In this document: positions 53,403 to 62,447 of the stretch, piece after piece
Position numbering within the stretch: position 1 is the first letter of the stretch
Layout of the letters: each line of letters opens with the position of its first letter
DNA from: Pacificibacter marinus
GTDB taxonomy: Bacteria; Pseudomonadota; Alphaproteobacteria; Rhodobacterales; Rhodobacteraceae
DNA: 64,000 bases
Direction: 5' to 3'
Assembly: GCF_900109555.1 (NCBI RefSeq)
Contig: NZ_FNZV01000003.1
Location: forward strand, 62,001-126,000
Program-made: the position numbers and the translations under genes
Notes under the pieces: model-generated
The model's input: only the letters and a program-made list of their open reading frames with translations
What the model was told of the DNA's origin: nothing
Database searches by the model: none

Positions 53403-55679
53403 ATGACGCGCTTTGCTGCCCCCATCGCTGAACAAATCTGGGATATGAAATACCGTCTGAAAGACGCAGACGGGACCGTCGTTGATCAAAGTGTTGAAGA
53501 TAGCTGGCGTCGTGTTGCACGTGCTTTGGCCGCGGTTGAAAAAGACAGCGATGCTTGGGAAGCAAAATTCTACGATGCGCTTGAAGGGTTCAAATATCTG
53601 CCTGCAGGCCGTATTTTGGCGGGCGCTGGCACAGGCCGTGCTGTCACGTTGTTCAACTGTTTTGTCATGGGCACTGTACCTGATTCTATGGGCGGCATTT
53701 TCGACATGCTCAAAGAGGCCGCGCTCACAATGCAGCAAGGCGGCGGCATCGGATACGATTTTTCCACCATCCGCCCCAAAGGCGCGGGCGTGTCTGGCGT
53801 GGCGGCGGATGCCTCTGGCCCGTTGTCATTCATGGATGTGTGGGACGCGATGTGTCGCACCATTATGTCCGCAGGTTCACGCCGTGGTGCGATGATGGCG
53901 ACCATGCGGTGTGACCACCCAGATGTGATGAACTTTATCGAAGCCAAACAAGATTCTGCACGTTTGCGCATGTTCAACCTGTCCGTATTGATCACAGACG
54001 ATTTCATGGAAGCTGTCAAAGCGGGCGGGTCATGGGATCTCAAATTTGATGGAAAAATCTATCATACTGTGGATGCGCTCGATCTTTGGAATAAGATCAT
54101 GAAGGGCACTTATGACTATGCCGAGCCTGGTGTGATTTTCATCGACCGGATCAACAAACTCAACAACTTGAACTACGTTGAGACCATTGCGGCGACCAAC
54201 CCTTGTGGTGAACAACCGCTTCCACCCTATGGGGCATGTTTGCTTGGTTCGATCAACCTCGCGACGTTGGTCAAAGACCCGTTTGAAGCGGGTGCTGCGA
54301 TGGATGAGGACGCTTTGTATGACCTTGTGGGCACCGCTGTGCGCATGATGGACAACGTTGTTGATGCGTCACGTTTCCCATTGGAAGCACAACGTCAAGA
54401 AGCCTTAGCCAAGCGCCGGATCGGTCTTGGTGTGACGGGTCTTGCGGATGCATTGTTGATGGTGGGTCAGCGCTATGGCTCTGTCGAAGCGGCTGCCACT
54501 TGTGAAAAATGGCTCAAAATGATCGCGCGTGCATCCTACATGGGCTCTGCTTTGTTGGCGAAAGAAAAGGGCGCATTCCCGCTCTTTGATAAAGACAAAT
54601 ACCTTGCCTCAGGGTCGTTGGTGGACATGGATCAAGACGTCAAAGACGCGATCGCAGAACACGGCATCCGCAACGCTTTGCTGACATCCATCGCGCCAAC
54701 GGGCACGATTTCACTCTATGCTGGCAACGTCTCATCTGGCATCGAACCGGTGTTTGCATATGCGTACACGCGCAAAGTTTTGCAAAAAGATGGATCGCGT
54801 ACCGAAGAAGAAGTCGTTGATTATGCTGTAAAAATGTACCGCGACAAGTTCGGCGCAGACGCAGAATTGCCCGAGCATTTCGTCAACGCACAAACGCTGG
54901 CCCCGCTTGATCACGTGCGCATGCAGGCGGCAGCCCAAAAATGGGTCGACAGCTCGATTTCCAAAACGATCAACTGCCCCGAAGACATTTCATTCGACGA
55001 TTTCAAAGAGGTCTACATGGCCGCTTGGGATCAAGGCTGTAAAGGCTGTACAACATACCGCCCCAACGATGTGACGGGGTCTGTTTTGTCTGTATCCGAG
55101 ACATCTGAGAAAACACCAGAAGCCGAAACTGGTGCGGAAGTTGTGTACTTGGCCGAGCCACTTGAGCGCCCTCAGCAGCTTGAAGGCAACACTTACAAAC
55201 TCAAATGGCCAGACTCTGAGCACGCGATCTACGTTACCATCAACGACACCATTCATGGCGGTCATCGTCGCCCGTTCGAGATTTTCATCAACTCGAAAAA
55301 CATGGAACACTTCGCGTGGACTGTGGCGCTGACCCGGATGATTTCCGCTGTGTTCCGTCGTGGCGGTAATGTGTCTTTCGTCGTTGAAGAACTCAAAGCG
55401 GTGTTTGACCCACGTGGCGGTGCTTGGATCCAAGGCAAATACATTCCATCAATTTTGGCCGCCATCGGTGGTGTTATCGAAACGCACCTTATTGAGACGG
55501 GCTTTATCGAAGGCGAAGGCATGGGGCTCAAATCTGACCCGCACGCTGAAGTCGTTGCTATGGACGCAAGTCAAGGCAAACCCAAAGGCAAAGCCTGCTC
55601 ATCCTGCGGTCAATACACGCTGCGCATGGTTGAAGGGTGCATGACCTGTTCGTCATGCGGTCACTCTAAATGTGGCTGA
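53403..55679 (+). CDS. nrdJ: Adenosylcobalamin-dependent ribonucleoside-diphosphate reductase (class II)
   Basis: NrdJ (758 residues) makes deoxyribonucleotides using adenosylcobalamin and so works with or without oxygen. It shows the first redox cysteine in TLFNCFVMG, the radical-site motif NPCGEQPLPPYGACLLGSINL (N-x-C-x-E) near residue 265, and a C-terminal cysteine-rich tail (CSSCGQYTLRMVEGCMTCSSCGHSKCG, with positions about 731-758). The SD is weak. It ends at a strong terminator. Its cofactor links it to the cobU and CobC-like genes at 20839-21953. Confidence 0.97.
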   Translation: MTRFAAPIAEQIWDMKYRLKDADGTVVDQSVEDSWRRVARALAAVEKDSDAWEAKFYDALEGFKYLPAGRILAGAGTGRAVTLFNCFVMGTVPDSMGGIFDMLKEAALTMQQGGGIGYDFSTIRPKGAGVSGVAADASGPLSFMDVWDAMCRTIMSAGSRRGAMMATMRCDHPDVMNFIEAKQDSARLRMFNLSVLITDDFMEAVKAGGSWDLKFDGKIYHTVDALDLWNKIMKGTYDYAEPGVIFIDRINKLNNLNYVETIAATNPCGEQPLPPYGACLLGSINLATLVKDPFEAGAAMDEDALYDLVGTAVRMMDNVVDASRFPLEAQRQEALAKRRIGLGVTGLADALLMVGQRYGSVEAAATCEKWLKMIARASYMGSALLAKEKGAFPLFDKDKYLASGSLVDMDQDVKDAIAEHGIRNALLTSIAPTGTISLYAGNVSSGIEPVFAYAYTRKVLQKDGSRTEEEVVDYAVKMYRDKFGADAELPEHFVNAQTLAPLDHVRMQAAAQKWVDSSISKTINCPEDISFDDFKEVYMAAWDQGCKGCTTYRPNDVTGSVLSVSETSEKTPEAETGAEVVYLAEPLERPQQLEGNTYKLKWPDSEHAIYVTINDTIHGGHRRPFEIFINSKNMEHFAWTVALTRMISAVFRRGGNVSFVVEELKAVFDPRGGAWIQGKYIPSILAAIGGVIETHLIETGFIEGEGMGLKSDPHAEVVAMDASQGKPKGKACSSCGQYTLRMVEGCMTCSSCGHSKCG

Positions 55680-55764
55680 GATGAATTTGGAGCCTTCAGC
55701 TGTCAGACCCATGAATAAATGTCCATTTTAGGGGTTATTTGTCCATTCTGACACAGATCAAATG

Positions 55765-55800
55765 ACCATCGGGAACGTAAGTTTCCGGTGGTTTCTTTTT
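55765..55800 (+). terminator. Rho-independent terminator of nrdJ
   Basis: A 12-bp stem (ACCATCGGGAAC with GTTTCCGGTGGT, two G-U pairs) closes on a GTAA loop and is followed by TTTCTTTTT. Confidence 0.9.
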
Positions 55801-56007
55801 ATTTCAATACCTTATGGCTTTTTTTGGTGTTGCCCTTCGTTCATGTGACCGCCGATGGCTGAGCCTGAGCGCAGCCATTGACGTACTGTGCTAAATGTTC
55901 TCATTACGTTCTCAAGGATCCGGATCCTCTTGTTGAAACATGGCAGGCACACGCTGCCAGATGCTGGCCGCCATACTATTGGCGTGCTGGCTCAGAGAGG
56001 ACATCCA
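55801..56007. other. Gap after nrdJ with two palindromes, no gene seen
   Basis: This stretch, the rest of a 328-base gap, holds a hairpin ATGGCTG/CAGCCAT (55855-55878) and the 14-base palindrome AGGATCCGGATCCT (55914-55927). I see no gene here. An SD-like GAGAGGA precedes the next ORF. It marks the change from conserved genes to accessory DNA. Confidence 0.5.
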
Positions 56008-56742
56008 ATGCCACGCATTCCATTCGCCGACGTCACGTTCCCAAATCAGGGGGCTTCCACACGATATGAAATCGAGAACCGACTGAAGCAGTTCATTGTC
56101 GATTACCGTAAAAATGCCTGCGCCTTGGGCAATGTGTATCCTGTGACCGAAAGGGATCGGGCGACTATCCAACGCCGTTCCGAGGCCTATATCGCTGCGA
56201 CCAGCCGAGCGTCAGGAATGAGCCACCTTGATAAAAATGACCGAGCAGCCTTGGAGGTTTTCCGAGGTGGCGCAGAACTTGTTGCTGTTGAAACCGAACA
56301 TCGCGCTGATGAGATCGCGAGCGCTTTACACACTGATATGCCATGGATGGCGCAGGCCACTGAAAAGCTCTGGCAAGGCATGCGCAGCTCGGTTCGGCGG
56401 GGTGATCCAGCCCCGCAGATTGCGCCATTGCTGTTGGTGGGGCCTCCGGGAATCGGCAACAGTCATTGGGCCAGATTGCTTGGCGATCTGATGCACGTCC
56501 CGACCACGGTGATTGAAGCCACGAATGAGCCTGCAAGTTTCTCGATCACGGGCAGTCAACGCGGCTGGGCGAGTTGTGAGCCAGGTAAGCCGCTACAAAC
56601 GATCATCGCGCACAGCATCGCCAATCCGATTGTCGTGGATCACTTGGGTGATGACGGCGAACAGCTTGAATGGGTTTCTGACCGCTCCTCCATTTCGTTC
56701 TACAGCGTCATGCGTCGCGCAACATGTCGACAAAAGCGGTGA
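56008..56742 (+). pseudogene. Truncated AAA-type ATPase with mutated Walker A
   Basis: This 244-residue remnant resembles the AAA ATPases of about 400 residues found scattered in Rhodobacterales (CALGNVYPVTERDRATIQRRSEAYIAAT, DEIASALHTDMPWM, then a P-loop). The P-loop reads GPPGIGNS (145-152), with Asn151 where the ATP-contacting Lys belongs. The Walker B position reads IVVDHLGDDGE instead of VVDEVEK. From there the protein leaves the family pattern and stops, its end lying inside the convergent LysR gene. The missing C-terminal half and lost lysine mark it as decaying. Confidence 0.75.
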
Positions 56743-57598
56743 CCTTGACGGGGCGGAATTTGGCGGCGGGGTAGACAGCAAATATGCCACCCTCGGGCAA
56801 AGACCATTGCGGCAAAATCTGTGTCAGCTTGCCGCCCTGCAAATCCTTGCGCACCAAGAAGTCGGGCAATATCGCAACCCCTGCACCGCCTTTAACCGCT
56901 TCCAGAATTGCGGGTGCGCTGTCGATGGCGAGAGTGTTTGCCAGTTTCACAGACACGCTTTGCTTTGCTTCGTTTTCAAACGTCCATTGCAAGGGATCAG
57001 ACAGGGACATGTTTGCAATGAAATCCAGAGACTTCAGATCATCCGGGTGTGCGATAGCGTCAAGCCGAGCCTTATCTTTGGTCGCCCCTACTAACAGCTG
57101 TTGAAAGCCGCTAATTTTGCGGGCAATCAAACCAGAATCCCGCAGCCAGCCCACTCGAATGGCCAAATCAAGATCACCTGACATCAGGTCGCTGTGGCTG
57201 TCACCGAGATGCAGTTCAACCTTGCACTCCGGGTATTTACACCGAAAATCGGCGACCACGGGGGTCACAATGACGGTGCCATAGTCATGGGGTGCGGTCA
57301 TGCGTAAAGTGCCCAAAGGTCGGTCTGACAGTTGCGACAGCTCGCTAAACGCATCATCAGCATCATGCAGGATTGACGCGCAGCGGGTGTAAAATGCCAG
57401 CCCGGCTTCGGTCGTGCTGACCTTGCGCGTGTTACGCACCAACAGGGTTGTTTTTAGCTCCTGTTCCAATTGCGTTACTTGCGAGCTGACCACAGCTTTG
57501 GTCACCCCCAACCGTTCAGCGGCCCGTGTAAACGATCCCGTTTCCACCACCGCCGCGAAATAGGCCAGCCTGTTTAGATTACGTGCTTTTGACATCAT
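56708..57598 (-). CDS. LysR family transcriptional regulator
   Basis: This 296-residue regulator has the N-terminal helix-turn-helix LNRLAYFAAVVETGSFTRAAERLGVTKAVVSSQVTQLEQELKTTLLVRNTRKVSTTEAG and a complete substrate-binding domain ending near VYPAAKFRPVKVTAFVDMLRDA. It is divergent from the DsbA-like gene and probably controls it and the next gene. It may start at 57598 or 57595 (ATGATG); no SD is seen. The effector is unknown. Confidence 0.92.
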   Translation of the reverse strand: MMSKARNLNRLAYFAAVVETGSFTRAAERLGVTKAVVSSQVTQLEQELKTTLLVRNTRKVSTTEAGLAFYTRCASILHDADDAFSELSQLSDRPLGTLRMTAPHDYGTVIVTPVVADFRCKYPECKVELHLGDSHSDLMSGDLDLAIRVGWLRDSGLIARKISGFQQLLVGATKDKARLDAIAHPDDLKSLDFIANMSLSDPLQWTFENEAKQSVSVKLANTLAIDSAPAILEAVKGGAGVAILPDFLVRKDLQGGKLTQILPQWSLPEGGIFAVYPAAKFRPVKVTAFVDMLRDA

Positions 57599-57637
57599 AC
57601 AACTGTTAGCTTTTTACAGACACATTGTCAAAATCGT

Positions 57638-57655
57638 TTGCCTTATCATTGGCAA
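57638..57655. promoter_or_regulatory. Possible LysR binding dyad between LysR and dsbA-like genes
   Basis: TTGCC-N8-GGCAA is a perfect interrupted dyad in the 93-base divergent region, 36 bases before the DsbA-like start. LysR proteins often bind such dyads. Confidence 0.4.
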
Positions 57656-57691
57656 TTAAGAGGCGCATATACCCTTCAAAGGAGACGAAAC

Positions 57692-58333
57692 ATGACACAG
57701 ACAGTGACTTTGCAATACCTCTTCGATCCGTTGTGCGGTTGGTGCTATGGTGCCTCTGCCTCGATCAAAGCTTTGTCTAAACACCTGGAAATTGATCTGC
57801 AGCCCATGGCGACTGGCCTGTTTTCTGGCACAGGTGCGCGCCCGATGAAGAGCTTTGCCGCGCAAGCTTGGGCCATGGATCAACGTATCGGCGCGCTCAG
57901 CGGTCAGCCCTTCAGCGAAGACTATCGCACCAATGTACTAGGCGCAGAGGGTGCATTGCTGGATTCAACGGTCGCAACACGTGCCGTAGCCGCAGTTTCC
58001 GCAAGCGCCCCTGATCGCGTGATCGAAGCCCTCGCCGCCATTCAATCGGCGCGATACAAAGACGGCAAAGATGTGACTTCGGCCGTTGTTGTTGCGGGTA
58101 TTTTGACCGATCTGGGTCTAACGGACGCCAGCGCGCGTTTTTTTGCGGCGGATGACGCCCTGTTGAACTTTGTCAACACCCGCACAGCTGCGGCCCGCGA
58201 TCTGATGAACGCCTACGGGTTGCAAGGCGTTCCGTCCCTGATCGCAACCATCAACGGTGAGTTGAGCATCTTGGACGCCAATGCGCTTTATTCCGGACCT
58301 GACAACATCTTGGCCGCTCTCAAGCTGGCCTAA
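57692..58333 (+). CDS. DsbA-family thiol oxidoreductase, cytoplasmic type
   Basis: This 213-residue thioredoxin-fold protein has the redox motif CGWC (C15 to C18) in LQYLFDPLCGWCYGAS. It has a helical insertion and the cis-proline region LQGVPSLIATINGEL. It has no signal peptide, so it resembles the cytoplasmic FrnE/HCCA-isomerase-like branch rather than periplasmic DsbA. AAAGGAG lies seven bases before the ATG. It is followed after 21 bases by the metallo-beta-lactamase-fold gene. Confidence 0.9.
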   Translation: MTQTVTLQYLFDPLCGWCYGASASIKALSKHLEIDLQPMATGLFSGTGARPMKSFAAQAWAMDQRIGALSGQPFSEDYRTNVLGAEGALLDSTVATRAVAAVSASAPDRVIEALAAIQSARYKDGKDVTSAVVVAGILTDLGLTDASARFFAADDALLNFVNTRTAAARDLMNAYGLQGVPSLIATINGELSILDANALYSGPDNILAALKLA

Positions 58334-58354
58334 CCATTTCACAAGGATTTCAAA

Positions 58355-59248
58355 ATGAACCGTAGAACAGCCCTCAAAATGACCGTAGCCGCTGGCGTTG
58401 CTGCCCTTGTCGCGCCCAAAGTGTCGCTGGCAAACGAAGACGGCCTGAGCTGGACTCACTTTCCAGCCGGGGAAAACGGCTTTTATCGCGCCCCTGTCTT
58501 GGTGTCCGGCCCGTCTGAAGCCGTTCTGATTGACGGCGGGTTTACATTGTCAGACGGCCAAGCCTTGGCCGATGCGATCAAATCCACTGGCAAAACATTG
58601 ACCACAATCTATGTCAGCCAAAGCGACCCTGATTTTTACTTTAGCCTGCGCCCCATCGTAGAGGCCTTTCCTGAGGCGCGCGTCATCGCTGCCAGCGAAA
58701 CCGTTGCTGCGATCAACGCAAATGTCGCCAAGAAGGTTGAAACCTGGGGGCCACAGCTAGGCGAAAATGGCCCGCAATCTGTTGAAGAAGTGGCCATGGC
58801 AGAAGTTGACGACAGCGCAATCTTGACCGTGGATGGCTATGTGCTCGACATCGTTCCTGCGACAGGTTTGGCCAATCGTCGCTACATCTGGAGCGAAGAC
58901 CTGCAGGCTGTCTTTGGCGGTGTGATGGTCTTTTCCGGCACCCATGTTTGGGTGGCAGACACGCAAACCAAAGAAGAGCGTGCAGCATGGATTGCCAACT
59001 TGGACGCCATCATCGCGCTTGCGCCAAAGGTTGTGGTGCCGGGGCACATGACACCTGACGCACCGCTTGGTTTTGACGCTGTCGCGTTCACCAAAGCCTA
59101 TCTACTGGCTGTAGAGGACGAGTTGGCAAAAGCCACAACATCCGAAGACCTGAATGCGGCAATGCGCGCCCGCTATCCCGAATTGGGAATGGGCATGGCC
59201 TTGGACATCGGCGCAAAGGTTCTGACAGGCGAGATGAAATGGGGCTAG
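58355..59248 (+). CDS. Metallo-beta-lactamase-fold protein with most metal ligands replaced
   Basis: This 297-residue protein has a Tat-like signal peptide (MNRRTALKMTVAAGVAALVAPKVSLA) and an MBL-fold body. The metal-binding T-H-x-H-x-D-H motif reads SQSDPDF (residues 88-94), keeping only D93. A later PGHMTPD His and the VWVAD Asp remain in place. Metal binding and hydrolysis as in glyoxalase II are therefore doubtful. The role may be binding, or an unusual chemistry. It is exported and co-transcribed with the cytoplasmic DsbA-like gene. Confidence 0.85.
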   Translation: MNRRTALKMTVAAGVAALVAPKVSLANEDGLSWTHFPAGENGFYRAPVLVSGPSEAVLIDGGFTLSDGQALADAIKSTGKTLTTIYVSQSDPDFYFSLRPIVEAFPEARVIAASETVAAINANVAKKVETWGPQLGENGPQSVEEVAMAEVDDSAILTVDGYVLDIVPATGLANRRYIWSEDLQAVFGGVMVFSGTHVWVADTQTKEERAAWIANLDAIIALAPKVVVPGHMTPDAPLGFDAVAFTKAYLLAVEDELAKATTSEDLNAAMRARYPELGMGMALDIGAKVLTGEMKWG

Positions 59249-59532
59249 ATAGAACCCAAATCCATTTCGGATAGGTGTTTTATTCTCAATAGCGCACGCC
59301 CTTAAGCACTGACTCCGATGCGTACTATAATCCGGTGGCGAGTTTCAACAATATCAAAGCTCGCCGCCAGACCCGAAGTCATAGTAGCCATTGGCGAAAG
59401 CTCGCTTCGTCCCGCATAGCTGAGCTATGTGCAAACCGCAGCGAAAGTCTGGTTGCCGCCGATTCTGTGGGAAAGCACCGTGTTGCTGGTGTAGAAAGTA
59501 TCGCTTCAAATGTGGCGTGAGCACCTTTCTTA
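59249..59532. other. Intergenic stretch with palindromes, no intact gene
   Basis: Short plus- and minus-strand frames here look non-coding. It contains the perfect palindrome CATAGCTGAGCTATG (59415-59429) inside a longer imperfect hairpin, and a second hairpin with arms at 59334-59342 and 59360-59368. It is the right flank of the transposase remnant. Confidence 0.4.
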
Positions 59533-59949
59533 TCAGGCTTTGCACGTTTGCTGCGGTGCAGGACAGATCTTGGCTAGTTTGCGGAGGTTTTGGGCTGTGG
59601 CAACGAGTAAAAATTCGTCATTGGCACCATTTGGATCACGAAATCGGAGTCGCCCCAGCCCAAGAATACGTTGAGGTGGGCAAAGAGCATTTCCGCCTTC
59701 TTTCGGAGCCGCATCGAGATCACATACTGTTTGGTTTTGGCAATGTCGCGGGCGACCAGACGGGCGTCTTCGTGTTCTTCGCGCATCAACCTTTGGGCAG
59801 CATTTCATTTTTGATGAGCAGGCCTGACAGGTGTGTTTCAATGTCTGATACTTGGCGACGCCCTTGCCGGTAATCAGGAAGGGAAAAGAGTGGACGGACA
59901 TTTTGTCGGGCGAGCCCTCCCTCGGTAGCTCTGGGTGAAATCCACTGAC
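59533..59949 (-). pseudogene. Frameshifted transposase remnant (IS1182-type C-terminus)
   Basis: The minus strand encodes the C-terminal part of a DDE transposase. The conserved text can be followed across frames: KGVAKYQTLKHTCQAC, then EEHEDARLVARDIAKTKQY and RKKAEMLFAHL in another frame, then ANDEFLLVATAQNLRKLAK back in the first. Two compensating frameshifts are needed, near 59785 and 59675, and an in-frame stop near 59951 closes the upstream side. The N-terminal half and clear terminal repeats were not found. The family name is from memory. Confidence 0.7.
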
Positions 59950-60066
59950 CTAAGACGGCATTGGATAAAATGAGGCTCGTAGCTGCTGTTCTCGGTCTTG
60001 CGGCAATCCACAAACAAATCCGATCTGATCGACAAGAATGGCCCATAGCCTCTGCATAAGCTGACC
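59950..60066. other. Upstream flank of the transposase remnant, no gene
   Basis: Short overlapping minus-strand frames here do not look like protein, and no repeat or promoter could be recognised. Confidence 0.35.
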
Positions 60067-60951
60067 TTACGATAATCGATCGACAAGAAAATCCATAAAG
60101 CACCTAACTTTCGGGGTCAGAACGTTGGATTTCGGATAGATGAGCCACAGCACTGATTGATCGTTCAGACGCCATTCGGGAAGGGTTTGCATCAACGTTC
60201 CAGCTGCGAGATCATGGGCGACGCTCCAAAGTGAGTTTATTGAAATACCCATCCCCGCGAGTGTTGCGAGGCGTTGCGATGTCCCGTCATCAAGCACCGT
60301 TCGGCAGGTCATTTTTTCAGGATCGAGGATCGCCCTTTGACCGTCTTGGTGCACGATCTCGCGGGCAGCCATGTCCGACCAGGCTAAAAACCGGTGGCCC
60401 TTCAAATCTTCTGGAGTTGTTGGCACGCCAAACCGATCCAGATAAGCCGGAGACGCGCAAAGCACACGACTGTCGTCAGACAGCTTTCGTCCCAAAAGGC
60501 TGCTGTCTTTCAGCGGCGCATTGCGCAGGGCAAGATCAAAACTTCCGTCGATAATGTCGAAGCGTTTGTCAGAAAGCCGTAAATCCAGCGTAATATCCGG
60601 GTAACGATTTTGAAATTCGGGCAACAGCGGAATGATATGGAGTTGTGCAAAGCTGCTGGGGGCTGCAAACCGCAAAATGCCACTTGGGTTGAGCGTATCC
60701 TCCCCCAAAGCGGCCCGACCAGCCTCTGCCTGTGCTATTATTTCGCGGGCATAGGGCAGAAACGCGGCCCCGTCTTGGCTCAGCGACACCTTACGCGTTG
60801 TTCTGTGAAGCAGTTCGACCCCCAACTCCTTTTCAAGCTTTGCCAGGCGATTGCTGGACATGGCAGGCGCAAGGCCAAGGTCGCGGCCTGCCGCAGTGAT
60901 GTTGAGCCGTTCGGCAGCGGCGACAAAAAGGCGAAGGGTGTCTGTATCCAT
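60067..60951 (-). CDS. LysR family transcriptional regulator
   Basis: This 294-residue regulator has the helix-turn-helix TLRLFVAAAERLNITAAGRDLGLAPAMSSNRLAKLEKELGVELLHRTTRKVSLSQDG and a full effector-binding domain ending PKVRCFMDFLVDRLS. It is divergent from the oxidoreductase operon at 61060 and probably activates it. The shared 108-base region holds a symmetric site at 60983-61004. The two LysR proteins in this region are distinct in sequence. Confidence 0.93.
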   Translation of the reverse strand: MDTDTLRLFVAAAERLNITAAGRDLGLAPAMSSNRLAKLEKELGVELLHRTTRKVSLSQDGAAFLPYAREIIAQAEAGRAALGEDTLNPSGILRFAAPSSFAQLHIIPLLPEFQNRYPDITLDLRLSDKRFDIIDGSFDLALRNAPLKDSSLLGRKLSDDSRVLCASPAYLDRFGVPTTPEDLKGHRFLAWSDMAAREIVHQDGQRAILDPEKMTCRTVLDDGTSQRLATLAGMGISINSLWSVAHDLAAGTLMQTLPEWRLNDQSVLWLIYPKSNVLTPKVRCFMDFLVDRLS

Positions 60952-60982
60952 GTCACCTAATTATATTGAAAATCGGAATTAT

Positions 60983-61010
60983 GAAACAAAATATACGCTG
61001 TTTCTATAAT
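60983..61010 (+). promoter_or_regulatory. Operator-like dyad and -10 element of the oxidoreductase operon
   Basis: GAAACA-N10-TGTTTC (60983-61004) is a perfect 22-base dyad. It is followed at once by TATAAT (61005-61010), while no good -35 lies at the usual distance. This layout, a perfect -10 and a dyad where the -35 should be, suits an activator-dependent or repressed promoter. AT-rich ATAATT repeats lie just upstream. Confidence 0.55.
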
Positions 61011-61059
61011 TTTTAGTGATGGTATTTAAGCTACTGAAACCGCACATAGGAGCAGGACA

Positions 61060-62070
61060 ATGAAAGCAATCGGATATACGCAAGCTGGCCCAATCGATGG
61101 CAATGGCGCGTTACAAATGATGGATGTTGCCAAGCCGCAAGTCGGTCCGCACGACCTTTTGGTTGCGGTCAAAGGCATCTCGATGAACCCCGTTGACGTA
61201 AAGCTGCGCGAAGTTCGCCCACCTGAAGGCCCAACGAGTGTGTTGGGATATGACGCCGCAGGAACCGTTGTCGAAATCGGTTCTGACGTGACGGGCTATG
61301 CGGTTGGCGATGATGTATTTTACGCAGGCGATGTGACACGCGCAGGCACGAACGCCGAACTCCATGCCGTGGATGAACGTATCGTTGGCAAAAAGCCGTC
61401 TGCGCTTGATTTCACCGAAAGTGCGGGCCTTCCCCTAACGTCCATCACCGCTTGGGAAATGCTATTCGATGCCTTTCGTGTGACCGAAGGCGGTGGCGCA
61501 GGCCAAAGCCTATTGATTATTGGCGGTGCTGGTGGTGTGGGCTCAATGCTGATCCAGCTGGCCAAAACGCTAACCAATCTGACCGTCATCGCGACAGCCT
61601 CCCGCCCTGAGACCCAAGACTGGGTGCGTAAAATGGGTGCCGACCATGTGATTGATCACCGTGGCGATTTGGCGGCGCAGCTGAATGACCTCAGCCTGAC
61701 GCCAACATATGTCGCGGCATTAACGGCTACTGATCAGCACTGGTCTGCGATCATGAACCTGATTGCCCCACGTGGACACATCGCGTTGATCGACGATCCA
61801 CAGAACATAAACATCACGGATGCAAAGCCAAAGGCGTTGACGATTTCGTGGGAATTCATGTTCACACGGTCGATGTTCAACACCACTGACATCGCTGTGC
61901 AACGTGATCTTTTGAACCGCGTGTCCGACATGATTGATGCCGGAACACTGCAATCCACCGTTACGGAACGCGCCGATGTGCTGACAATTGAGACGCTGAC
62001 TGACGCGCACAAACGCCAAGAAAGCGGCCGCGTGATCGGCAAGCAGGTTCTTCCTGGTTTGTCCGCATAA
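61060..62070 (+). CDS. Zinc-type alcohol dehydrogenase / quinone oxidoreductase family protein
   Basis: This 336-residue MDR-family protein begins [21 protein letters not shown]. It has a GroES-like N-terminal domain ([33 protein letters not shown]) and a Rossmann domain ([21 protein letters not shown], near residues 150-170) for NADPH. The cysteines of a structural or catalytic zinc site are not apparent, so it is more like a quinone oxidoreductase. AGGAG precedes the ATG. It is the first gene of a four-gene plus-strand operon. Confidence 0.9.
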   Translation: MKAIGYTQAGPIDGNGALQMMDVAKPQVGPHDLLVAVKGISMNPVDVKLREVRPPEGPTSVLGYDAAGTVVEIGSDVTGYAVGDDVFYAGDVTRAGTNAELHAVDERIVGKKPSALDFTESAGLPLTSITAWEMLFDAFRVTEGGGAGQSLLIIGGAGGVGSMLIQLAKTLTNLTVIATASRPETQDWVRKMGADHVIDHRGDLAAQLNDLSLTPTYVAALTATDQHWSAIMNLIAPRGHIALIDDPQNINITDAKPKALTISWEFMFTRSMFNTTDIAVQRDLLNRVSDMIDAGTLQSTVTERADVLTIETLTDAHKRQESGRVIGKQVLPGLSA

Positions 62071-62092
62071 CTTTGAAAGGAAGGAAGTAATT

Positions 62093-62395
62093 ATGACTTA
62101 CTACTCAGTACTTGATGTGACCCCCACCAGCGAAGACTGGATTCCTGACTACCTGCCGGCGGCAAATGCTCGTGTAGCAGCCCACGGCGGGCGCTACATC
62201 GCCCGCACAGCCAGTCACGAACAAGTCGAAGGCTCACCCCAAGAGGCTGGACTGCGTATCATCATCGAATGGCCATCCAAAGACGCCGCAGAGGCCTTTA
62301 TGGCGGACGACGAATATGCGCCGCACCTCGCGGAGCGGAGCAAAGGTTCTGTCAGCCATCATTACCTGATCGCGGGCAAAGACGACCTTGCCTAA
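62093..62395 (+). CDS. DUF1330 family protein
   Basis: This 100-residue protein has the ferredoxin-like DUF1330 pattern: YLPAANARVAAHGGRYIART, then GLRIIIEWPSKDAAEAFMADDEYAPHLAERSKGS. Such small proteins resemble antibiotic-biosynthesis monooxygenases and EthD proteins, but the function is unknown. AAGGAAGG precedes the ATG. It lies 22 bases after the alcohol dehydrogenase gene. Confidence 0.88.
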   Translation: MTYYSVLDVTPTSEDWIPDYLPAANARVAAHGGRYIARTASHEQVEGSPQEAGLRIIIEWPSKDAAEAFMADDEYAPHLAERSKGSVSHHYLIAGKDDLA

Positions 62396-62447
62396 TACCG
62401 CTGCGTCGCCCCGTCAAAGGGGCGGCGCACATCACAGGAGACCTCAA

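Noticed and set aside
57599-57691. A TTGACA plus TAACAG promoter for the first LysR gene
   Set aside because: The -10 would lie within a few bases of the start codon, so it would need a leaderless transcript; too weak to call.
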